Shown piece by piece: positions 54,345 through 61,584 of a stretch of 64,000 bases of DNA. Under the pieces are notes generated by a model, which was given only the letters and a program-made list of their open reading frames with translations, ran no database searches and had not been told where the DNA came from. Source of the stretch: Pseudomonas sp. AL03 (GTDB lineage Bacteria; Pseudomonadota; Gammaproteobacteria; Pseudomonadales; Pseudomonadaceae); the NCBI RefSeq assembly GCF_029960815.1, contig NZ_JASBRE010000012.1, positions 99,957 to 163,956 on the forward strand, read 5' to 3'. Numbering within the stretch: the stretch's first letter is position 1; every line of letters starts with the position of its first letter. A program made the translations under genes and the position numbers.

Positions 54345-56906
54345 ATGAATTCCAATGTTGCCACTTTGAACAAGCTGCAATCGCTGATCGTGATCGGCAA
54401 TGGCATGGTCGGACATCATTGTGTCGAACAGCTGATCGAACGCGGTGCCCTTGATCACTATCAGCTGCACGTCTTCAGCGAGGAGCCGATGCGTGCCTAC
54501 GACCGCGTGCACCTGTCCGAGTACTTCTCCGGTCGCGATGCCGAGTCGCTGGCCCTCGGTGCAGCCTCGCTGTACCAGACCCCGGGCGTCACCCTGCATT
54601 TGGGTGTGCCGGTATTGGAAATCGACCGCGTCCGTCGCCAAGTGATCACCGCGCAAGGGTGTGTCCCATTCGACAAATTGGTGCTGGCCACCGGGTCCTA
54701 TCCGTTTGTGCCGCCAATCGACGGCGCCGAAGGCGATTCGCGCCTGGTGTATCGCACCCTTGAAGACCTCGACGCCATCCGTGCCGCGGCGACCAATGCC
54801 CGACGCGGTGTGGTGGTCGGCGGTGGCTTGCTGGGCCTGGAAGCCGCCAACGCCCTGAAAACCCTGGGGCTGGAAGCTCATGTGGTGGAATTCGCCCCGC
54901 GCCTGATGCCGGTGCAGCTGGACGAGTACGGTGGCCTGGCGCTCAAGGCGCAGATCGAACGGCTCGGCGTCGGTGTACACCTGTCGCGCGGAACGCAATC
55001 GATCAGCGCAGGCGAGGAATACCGCTACCGGATGAATTTCGCCAATGACGAATTTCTTGAAACCGACCTGATCGTGTTCTCCGCCGGTATCCGTGCGCAA
55101 GACGCACTGGCCCGTCAATGCTCGCTGGAAGTCGGCCCGCGCGGCGGCGTCGTGATTGACGACCAATGCCTGAGCAGCGATCCGAACATCTATGCCATCG
55201 GCGAGTGTGCCGCCTGGAATGGCAGCATTTTTGGTCTGGTTGCACCCGGTTACCAGATGGCGCGCGGCGTCGCTGCACTGTTGTGCAACGAGACGGCCGA
55301 GCCGTTCATGGGCTCGGACATGTCGACCAAGCTCAAGCTGCTGGGCGTCGATGTCGGTTCCATCGGTGACGCGCACGGCAGCACGCCGGGCGCGCGCAGT
55401 TATCAGTTCATCGACGAAACCACGGCGAGCTATCGACGCCTGGTGGTGGATGCCACGGGCAAGCACGTACTCGGCGCGGTGCTGGTGGGTGACAACAGCT
55501 ATTACGACACGCTGCTGCAATACATGCAGAACGCGATTGCGCTGCCGGCGGAACCCGCCAGCCTGATTCTGCCGTCGTCCGAAGGCGCGCCGACCCTGGG
55601 CCCGGGCGCCTTGCCCGAGTCGGCAACCGTCTGCTCGTGCCACAACGTCACCAAGGGTTCCATTTGTTCGGCCATTGACGGTGGCTGCACTGACCTCGGC
55701 CTGCTCAAATCGCAGACCAAAGCCTGCACCGGTTGCGGTGGTTGTGCCGGGCTGCTCAAACAGGTCTTCGAGCATGAGTTGATTGCCCGTGGCGTCAGCG
55801 TCGACAAAAGCCTGTGCGAACACTTTGCCTATACCCGTCAGGAGCTCTATGCGCTGGTGCGGGTAGAGGGGGTGATCACCTTCGAAGAGCTGCTGGCCAA
55901 GCATGGCCGTGGCCACACCGGTTGCGACGTCTGCAAGCCGGCGGTGGGCTCGATCCTCGCGTCGTGCTGGAATCAGCCGATCATGGACGCGTCGCTGGTG
56001 CCGCTGCAGGATACCAACGACACCTTCATGGCCAACATGCAGAAAAACGGCACCTATTCGGTGGTGCCACGCATCCCCGGTGGCGAGATCACCGCCGACA
56101 AACTGATTGCGATCGGTGTGGTGGCGAAGAAATACGACCTCTACACCAAAATCACCGGCGGCCAGCGTATCGACCTGTTTGGCGCGCAGTTGCATGAATT
56201 GCCGGACATCTGGGCCGAGCTGATCGAAGCCGGTTTTGAAACCGGGCACGCCTACGGTAAATCCACCCGCACGGTGAAGTCCTGTGTCGGCAGTACCTGG
56301 TGCCGTTATGGCGTGCAGGACAGCGTGCAAATGGCCCTGACCATCGAGGAACGCTACAAAGGCCTGCGCTCGCCGCACAAACTCAAGTTCGCGGTGTCCG
56401 GTTGCACCCGCGAGTGCGCCGAAGCACAGAGCAAAGACGTGGGCGTGATCGCCACCGAGAAGGGCTGGAACCTTTACATCGCCGGCAACGGCGGCATGCG
56501 ACCGCGCCATGCCGAGCTGTTCGCTACCGACCTCGACGATGAAACCCTGATTCGCTACATCGACCGCTTCCTGATGTTCTACATCCGCACCGCCGACAAA
56601 TTGCAGCGTACATCGGTCTGGCGCGAAAGCCTGGAGGGCGGCCTCGATTACCTCAAAGAAGTGGTCATCAACGACAGCCTCGGGCTGGGTGAAGAGCTCG
56701 AGTCGCAGATGCAGTTGGTGGTCAACCGCTATGAGTGCGAGTGGGCCAACGCCCTCAAAGACCCGGAAAAACTCAAGCGCTTCCGTACCTTCGTCAACGA
56801 TAAACGCCCGGATCCGGACATCCACTTTGTCCAGGAACGTGGCCAGCGGCGCCCAATCATGGCCGCCGAACTCAACCTTATCCCCGTCACCGAGGAGATT
56901 GCCTGA
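54345..56906 (+). CDS. nirB: Assimilatory NADH-nitrite reductase large subunit
   Basis: From ATG 54345 the protein has 853 residues. The FAD domain (SLIVIGNGMVGHHCVEQLIE) is followed by an NAD domain (VVVGGGLLGLEAANALKTLG), a BFD-type [2Fe-2S] region at about 428-470 (CSCHNVTKG, CTGCGGC, later CDVCKP), and the siroheme/[4Fe-4S] domain. The cluster cysteines lie in SCVGSTWCRYG (about 644) and SGCTRECAEA (about 684). It reduces nitrite to ammonium in the cytoplasm. It overlaps nirD. The upstream start at 54264 lies inside the terminator leader and is rejected. Confidence 0.95.
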   Translation: MNSNVATLNKLQSLIVIGNGMVGHHCVEQLIERGALDHYQLHVFSEEPMRAYDRVHLSEYFSGRDAESLALGAASLYQTPGVTLHLGVPVLEIDRVRRQVITAQGCVPFDKLVLATGSYPFVPPIDGAEGDSRLVYRTLEDLDAIRAAATNARRGVVVGGGLLGLEAANALKTLGLEAHVVEFAPRLMPVQLDEYGGLALKAQIERLGVGVHLSRGTQSISAGEEYRYRMNFANDEFLETDLIVFSAGIRAQDALARQCSLEVGPRGGVVIDDQCLSSDPNIYAIGECAAWNGSIFGLVAPGYQMARGVAALLCNETAEPFMGSDMSTKLKLLGVDVGSIGDAHGSTPGARSYQFIDETTASYRRLVVDATGKHVLGAVLVGDNSYYDTLLQYMQNAIALPAEPASLILPSSEGAPTLGPGALPESATVCSCHNVTKGSICSAIDGGCTDLGLLKSQTKACTGCGGCAGLLKQVFEHELIARGVSVDKSLCEHFAYTRQELYALVRVEGVITFEELLAKHGRGHTGCDVCKPAVGSILASCWNQPIMDASLVPLQDTNDTFMANMQKNGTYSVVPRIPGGEITADKLIAIGVVAKKYDLYTKITGGQRIDLFGAQLHELPDIWAELIEAGFETGHAYGKSTRTVKSCVGSTWCRYGVQDSVQMALTIEERYKGLRSPHKLKFAVSGCTRECAEAQSKDVGVIATEKGWNLYIAGNGGMRPRHAELFATDLDDETLIRYIDRFLMFYIRTADKLQRTSVWRESLEGGLDYLKEVVINDSLGLGEELESQMQLVVNRYECEWANALKDPEKLKRFRTFVNDKRPDPDIHFVQERGQRRPIMAAELNLIPVTEEIA

Positions 56907-57283
56907 TGAGCCAGTCCAATACCCAACGCATCGATTCCCTGGAAAACACCGATGCCTGGCAAACGGTGTGTGACCAACAGGATCTGGTCAGCAACTCCGG
57001 CGTCGTCGTCTGGCTTGACGGCGCGCAAGTGGCGCTGTTCTACCTGCCGGATGCCGAGGGTCGGACCCTCTACGCCATCGATAACCATGACCCGCAATCC
57101 GGTGCGAATGTCATCGGTCGCGGTTTGGTCGGCAGCATCAAGGGTGATCTGGTCGTTGCATCGCCGATTTACAAACAGCATTTCCGTCTTGAGGACGGTA
57201 GCTGCCTGGAGTACCCGCAACAGCGTCTGCGTGTCTGGCCCGTGCGGTTGAACAGCGGCGTGGTGGAAGTCGGGGTGGCTTGA
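56906..57283 (+). CDS. nirD: Nitrite reductase small subunit
   Basis: This 125-residue protein overlaps nirB by one base (TGATG). It has a Rieske-like fold of the NirD type without the cluster-binding cysteines and histidines (IYKQHFRLEDGSCLEYPQQR, DNHDPQSGAN). It is the partner of NirB in NADH-dependent nitrite reduction. No nitrate reductase gene follows here. Confidence 0.93.
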   Translation: MSQSNTQRIDSLENTDAWQTVCDQQDLVSNSGVVVWLDGAQVALFYLPDAEGRTLYAIDNHDPQSGANVIGRGLVGSIKGDLVVASPIYKQHFRLEDGSCLEYPQQRLRVWPVRLNSGVVEVGVA

Positions 57284-57323
57284 GCCTGTTCAACAGCATC
57301 GCGTATCCGCATCGGAGGCATTT

Positions 57324-57764
57324 ATGAAAACAGCCGCACAATTGCTGAAACTCAAGGTCGTGCAAAACCGCCAGGTGCATAGCATCGCGCCCGATGAGAT
57401 GGTGCTTGAAGCTCTGAGGATCATGGCCGAAAAGAACGTGGGCGCGCTTCCGGTGATCGAGGCCGGGCAGGTGGTCGGCGTGATCAGCGAGCGCGACTAT
57501 GCGCGCAAGGTCGTTCTGCAGGGGCGTTCCTCGGTCGGTACGCCGGTGCGCGACATCATGAGCGCGCCCGTGGTGACCGCCGACAGTCAGCAGAGTATCG
57601 AGCGTTGCATGGCAGTGATGACCGACAGCCATCTGCGTCACCTGCCGGTGGTGGACGGTGGCGAACTGATTGGTCTGTTATCGATTGGGGATCTGGTCAA
57701 GGAAGCCATCGTCGAACAGGCTGATCTGATTCGGCAGCTGGAGCATTACATTCGCGGGCACTGA
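57324..57764 (+). CDS. Two-CBS-domain protein
   Basis: This 146-residue protein is made of a CBS pair: APDEMVLEALRIMAEKNVGA with VVGVISERDYARK, then TPVRDIMSAPVVTADSQQSI with IGLLSIGDLVKE. Such stand-alone CBS proteins bind adenine nucleotides and sense energy state. GGAGGCATTT precedes the start. It lies 40 bases after nirD and may be co-transcribed. Confidence 0.88.
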   Translation: MKTAAQLLKLKVVQNRQVHSIAPDEMVLEALRIMAEKNVGALPVIEAGQVVGVISERDYARKVVLQGRSSVGTPVRDIMSAPVVTADSQQSIERCMAVMTDSHLRHLPVVDGGELIGLLSIGDLVKEAIVEQADLIRQLEHYIRGH

Positions 57765-57799
57765 ACAGGTCGGCGCCTCGGTGAGTGGTAATGCTGTTC

Positions 57800-58075
57800 A
57801 CTTAAGGTTGGGGTACATATCCGTTTCTGCGGTAACGGCGGCTTAGGGTTCCGCCCTTACGGCGGGTCACTTGGAAAAGCGCCAAGTAACTCGCTGTAAA
57901 AGCGAAACCAATAGCGGCCATTACCACATAAACGGATATGCACACGATCAACAAAGCACAGGTCGGCCGCTCTTGATCCACCGCCCCCTCGCTACGCATG
58001 TGTGTGCCTGGAAACACCAAGCTTGGGGGTTTTGCGGCTTTCTTGATCGGTGTCAACCGCATGGATCGGCGGGCT
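57800..58075. repeat. Dispersed Pseudomonas intergenic repeat
   Basis: The stretch starts GGTTGGGGTACATATCCGTT and contains GTAACGGCGGCTTAGGGTTC, GCCCTTACGGCGGGTCACTT and a later CACCAAGCTTGGGGGTTTTG. I recall this sequence type as a repeated intergenic element in fluorescent pseudomonads that is often annotated as a spurious small membrane protein. Only one copy is seen in this window. Confidence 0.5.
58043..58056 (+). promoter_or_regulatory. Imperfect Anr/Dnr box
   Basis: TTGATCGGTGTCAA differs from TTGAT-N4-ATCAA at one position. It lies 105 bases before the membrane-protein gene at 58161 and inside the repeat, so its relevance is uncertain. Confidence 0.35.
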
Positions 58076-58160
58076 CTGTAGTCTCCAGAGACCGACAGCC
58101 AGTGCGCTCACCCCAATGTTCGCCGTAGCGCGGGTTGCCTTGACTCAAGGCGAAAACTCC

Positions 58161-58604
58161 ATGATCTATCCGCTGATTCTGACCTTGCATCTGTTTGCCG
58201 CGCTGATCTTCATCGGCACGGTGTTCTTCGAAGTCCTGTTCCTGGAAAGCATCCGCAAACAGTTACCCGGCAAAGTGATGCTACTGGTCGAGCAGGGCAT
58301 CGGCCGCCGAGCCCGCTCGCTGATGCCGTGGGTGCTGCTGGTGTTGTTCGGTGCGGGACTGGGCATGGTCTGGTTGCGTTACTTGCCAGCCCTTGCCTCA
58401 CCATTGGCCTCATCGTTCGGCACATTGCTGGCGTTGAAAATCGCAGTGGCCGTGAGTGTGCTGCTGCATTTTCTGGGCGCTATGTTTTTGTTCAAAAGCG
58501 GCCGAATGAGCCCGCGCTACCTGCACTTCATCCATGGCAGCCTGTTTTGCCACATGGTCGTTATCGTGCTGCTGGCCAAGGGAATGTTTTACTTGACGTG
58601 GTAA
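58161..58604 (+). CDS. Four-helix membrane protein, CopD/cytochrome b-like
   Basis: From ATG 58161 the protein has 147 residues and four hydrophobic helices (about 3-25, 55-73, 85-107 and 124-145). Histidines lie within or beside helices: LTLHLFAALIFIGT, LLHFLGAM, YLHFIHGSLFCHMV. This resembles small CopD-like or b-type cytochrome proteins, in which pairs of histidines could hold heme. It begins the anaerobic block and precedes the HemN-like gene. Heme binding is inferred only. Confidence 0.6.
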   Translation: MIYPLILTLHLFAALIFIGTVFFEVLFLESIRKQLPGKVMLLVEQGIGRRARSLMPWVLLVLFGAGLGMVWLRYLPALASPLASSFGTLLALKIAVAVSVLLHFLGAMFLFKSGRMSPRYLHFIHGSLFCHMVVIVLLAKGMFYLTW

Positions 58605-58648
58605 TCGGGGCTGACCGGTGGTCCGTTGTGCAGACACTTCGCTTGCGC

Positions 58649-58662
58649 TTGATGCAAATCAA
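58649..58662 (+). promoter_or_regulatory. Anr/Dnr (FNR-type) box before the HemN-like gene
   Basis: TTGATGCAAATCAA is a perfect TTGAT-N4-ATCAA palindrome centred about 67 bases before the ATG at 58723. Anr activates genes when oxygen is low; Dnr uses the same motif in response to NO. Confidence 0.85.
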
Positions 58663-58722
58663 GGCGCATTGATGGTCAGCCCCGCAGACTGAAAATCCGC
58701 AGCCAGTCTCTCGGAGACCGTC

Positions 58723-60069
58723 ATGCCCGATTTATTTCACAACCCCGGCGAGTTGATCGCTCGGTGCGATCAAGGCGTGCTTGACCCCAACTGTCATGCC
58801 GACACGCAAAAATTTCATGACGGTATTGGCTCTCTGGATCTGCTTCGTGCACTGCGCGTCAGCCGCCAGAAGTGCCATCCGCTGTCCCTGAACGTGCAGC
58901 TGCCTTCCAGCCTCAAGCCGTCTTCCTGTGCCCCGCGCGATATCGCCGGCGAGCACAGCGGTATCGAGCAGTACCTTCAGCGCCTGGAGCGTGAAATCGA
59001 CCTCGTCGGTTGTCACCTGGGTGCGGAGCAACGGATCGAGCAGTTTCATTTGGGGGGCGGAACGCCCATGGCTGCGCATTTGGAGCGGCTGATGAATCAT
59101 CTGCGTGGCCGGTTCAACTTTCTTGAACATGAGTGCGGCGACTACAGCGTCGAGGTGGACCTTCACCATACCGACTGGTCAACCATGGGCTTGCTGCGCG
59201 ACCAGGGGTTCAATCATGTGAGCATTGGCGTTCCGGACATCGACTCCGACTGTGATATGTCGGTGGCCTGCTACCAGAACCCGGCACCGATCCACTCGCT
59301 CATGGATGCCGCGCGCACCTTTGGCTTTCGATCAATCAACGTCGATCTGGGTTTTGGCCATGCCTGGCAGACACCCGGCAGTTTTGCGCTGAAACTGGCG
59401 ACCATTATCGAGCTGGAGCCGGACAGGCTGTTGGTGTTCGACTATGCCCGGCCACCACGCCGCTATCGGCCGGTACTCGGTGACAACATCAGAGAGCTGT
59501 GCAGCCAGGACGATAAAGGCGCGATGCGCCAGATCTGCTTTGAGCAACTGATGTGCGCGGGTTATCACTACATTGGTCTGGGGCAGTTTGTCCGGCCTGA
59601 TGATGATCTGGCGGTCGCCCAGGAGCGAGGCCGGTTACGCCGTACCTGTGAGGGTTTCTCCCGTCACGGCTATTGCGATCATGTCGGATTCGGTTTGGGT
59701 GCCATCAGCCAGATCGACGATTTGTACACGCAAAACACCGATGAGATTGAACGTTATCAGCAGCAGCTGGACATAAGACAATTGCCGACGTGTCGAGGCT
59801 GGCGCTTCGAGGCAGGGGATCAGATCAGGCAAATGGTCATGGAGCGTCTGGCCTGTGATCAGGAACTGGATATCCGCGCCATCGAGAGGCGCTATGGGCT
59901 GGTTTTTTCAAAGTACTTCTGCGCTGTCTGGCCGTTGCTGGAGCAATTGAGCCGGGATGGGTTGATTGAGTTGTCAGACCGTTTCATCAGCATTCTTCCC
60001 GCCGGTCGGCCGGAAGTGGATGCCATCTGCAGCCTGTTCGAAAAGGATTTGGCCGGTGCAAGGCATTAA
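58723..60069 (+). CDS. HemN-like protein without radical-SAM cysteines
   Basis: This 448-residue protein aligns through most of its length with the HemN that follows. Shared blocks include QFHLGGGTPMAAHLERLM, YSVEVD, SINVDLGFGHAW, YHYIGLGQFVRPDDDLAVAQ and FSRHGYCDHVGFGLGAIS. Where HemN has PFCKSLCYYCAC (Cys65, 69, 72, 74) this protein reads PSSLKPSSCAPR, so no [4Fe-4S] cluster motif remains. It cannot be a normal radical-SAM enzyme. The perfect Anr box and its place before hemN suggest an anaerobic role, perhaps heme or porphyrinogen binding or regulation. The frame is intact. Confidence 0.8.
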   Translation: MPDLFHNPGELIARCDQGVLDPNCHADTQKFHDGIGSLDLLRALRVSRQKCHPLSLNVQLPSSLKPSSCAPRDIAGEHSGIEQYLQRLEREIDLVGCHLGAEQRIEQFHLGGGTPMAAHLERLMNHLRGRFNFLEHECGDYSVEVDLHHTDWSTMGLLRDQGFNHVSIGVPDIDSDCDMSVACYQNPAPIHSLMDAARTFGFRSINVDLGFGHAWQTPGSFALKLATIIELEPDRLLVFDYARPPRRYRPVLGDNIRELCSQDDKGAMRQICFEQLMCAGYHYIGLGQFVRPDDDLAVAQERGRLRRTCEGFSRHGYCDHVGFGLGAISQIDDLYTQNTDEIERYQQQLDIRQLPTCRGWRFEAGDQIRQMVMERLACDQELDIRAIERRYGLVFSKYFCAVWPLLEQLSRDGLIELSDRFISILPAGRPEVDAICSLFEKDLAGARH

Positions 60070-60091
60070 CCCACCTGCGAGTTGATTGATC

Positions 60092-61480
60092 ATGAAACCT
60101 TCATTCGATTTCAATCGAACCCTGGTCGAAAAGTATGACCGCCCCGGGCCGCGCTATACCTCTTACCCCACGGCGCCGCAGTTTCATCAGGCGTTTGCCG
60201 TCGACGACTATCAGCGTGCCGCCCGCGACAGCAATCAGGTGGCCGCGCCAAAACCGCTGTCGGTGTACATCCACATTCCGTTCTGCAAAAGCCTTTGTTA
60301 CTACTGCGCCTGCAACAAAATCATTACCCAGAAAACCCATCGCGCCGTTGAGTACCTGAAGTATCTCAAGCGCGAAATCGCGATGCAGGCGGCCTTGTTC
60401 GACAACACGCGCAAACTCACTCAGTTGCACCTGGGTGGCGGCACACCGACCTATTTGACCAGCGAACAGCTGGCGGACCTGATGGACTGCCTGCACCAGG
60501 CGTTCAACATGGATGACAGCGATGACCATGAGTTTTCCATCGAGGTCGACCCGCGCACCATCAGTACCGAACAGATCCAGTCGTTGCGCCAACTGGGCTT
60601 CAATCGCCTGAGCTTTGGCGTGCAGGATTTCGACCCCGACGTGCAGGCAGCGGTCAATCGCCAGCAAAGTGAAGAGCAGATTTATCGGCTGGTGGCGGCG
60701 GCGCGCGAGGCGCAATTCAAGTCGATCAGCGTCGACCTTATCTACGGTCTGCCACTGCAAACCGTGCAGAGTTTCGACGTCACCCTCAGCAAGATCATCG
60801 CGCTGCGCCCGGACCGGATTGCCGCCTACAGCTACGCGCATTTGCCGGAGCTGGTGCGCGCGCAGCGGCTGATTCGACCCGCCGACATGCCGCCACCGGA
60901 GCGCAAGCTGGAACTGCTCGAGCTGACCATTCGCCGACTGACCGAGGCCGGTTACGTCTATATCGGCATGGATCACTTCGCCTTGCCGGATGACGAGCTG
61001 GCGCTGGCCCGGGCCAATGGCACCCTGCAGCGCAATTTTCAGGGCTACTCCACCCATGCCGACTGCGATTTGATCGGCCTTGGGGTGTCGTCGATCGGCA
61101 AGGTCGGCGACAGCTATAGCCAGAGCGTCAAGGAGCTTTCGCAGTATTACAGCCGTATCGATCAAGGGATGTTGCCGGTGCATCGGGGTTACCGCTTGAA
61201 TGCTGACGACCTGCTGCGCCGCGAGGTGATCAGCGACCTGATGTGCCATGGCCGTATCGAGTTCGACAAGTATGAAGTGCGTCATGGCATTCGCTTCACC
61301 GAGTATTTTGCCGAGGCGCTGGCGCAGCTGGACGAGCACGTGCGCGATGGATTGCTGCAGATTCATCGCGACGAATTGGTGCTGTTGCCACAAGGGCATT
61401 TGATGATGCGCAGTGCCGCGATGGCGTTTGACGCCTATCTGGGTGGTGAACAAAAAGGGCAGTTTTCCCGCACCGTCTGA
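60092..61480 (+). CDS. hemN: Oxygen-independent coproporphyrinogen III oxidase
   Basis: From ATG 60092 the protein has 462 residues. The radical-SAM motif is IPFCKSLCYYCACNK (Cys65, 69, 72 and 74). HLGGGTPTYLT is the SAM-binding GGGTP segment, and YGLPLQTV and FQGYSTHADCD follow. It decarboxylates coproporphyrinogen III to protoporphyrinogen IX without oxygen. It lies 22 bases after the HemN-like gene and probably shares its Anr-dependent transcript. Confidence 0.95.
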   Translation: MKPSFDFNRTLVEKYDRPGPRYTSYPTAPQFHQAFAVDDYQRAARDSNQVAAPKPLSVYIHIPFCKSLCYYCACNKIITQKTHRAVEYLKYLKREIAMQAALFDNTRKLTQLHLGGGTPTYLTSEQLADLMDCLHQAFNMDDSDDHEFSIEVDPRTISTEQIQSLRQLGFNRLSFGVQDFDPDVQAAVNRQQSEEQIYRLVAAAREAQFKSISVDLIYGLPLQTVQSFDVTLSKIIALRPDRIAAYSYAHLPELVRAQRLIRPADMPPPERKLELLELTIRRLTEAGYVYIGMDHFALPDDELALARANGTLQRNFQGYSTHADCDLIGLGVSSIGKVGDSYSQSVKELSQYYSRIDQGMLPVHRGYRLNADDLLRREVISDLMCHGRIEFDKYEVRHGIRFTEYFAEALAQLDEHVRDGLLQIHRDELVLLPQGHLMMRSAAMAFDAYLGGEQKGQFSRTV

Positions 61481-61511
61481 GACATTGGAGCGTGTCCTCT
61501 AATGACTTTTG

Positions 61512-61525
61512 TTGATTTCAATCAA
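61512..61525 (+). promoter_or_regulatory. Anr/Dnr box before nosR
   Basis: TTGATTTCAATCAA is a perfect FNR-type palindrome centred at 61518.5. A class II promoter would start near 61560, which favours translation from ATG 61585 over 61552. Confidence 0.88.
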
Positions 61526-61584
61526 GGGCCGGGGGCGCAACGCTCCCTAACATGACCGCAAGCCCTTTTGAAATCAGCGAGCCC

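Larger units (their letters stand above)
57765..58160. other. 396-bp intergenic region holding a repeat
   Basis: No real gene is supported. Most of it is a Pseudomonas-type dispersed repeat (57800-58075). A weak Anr-like site lies at 58043-58056. Confidence 0.5.

Noticed and set aside
54252..56825. 857-codon open frame on the minus strand
   Set aside because: It is the antisense shadow of nirB, whose domains and motifs are complete; high GC at third positions keeps the opposite frame open.
57802..58062. 86-codon minus-strand ORF with a hydrophobic stretch
   Set aside because: It lies within a dispersed repeat and is likely a spurious product of it.
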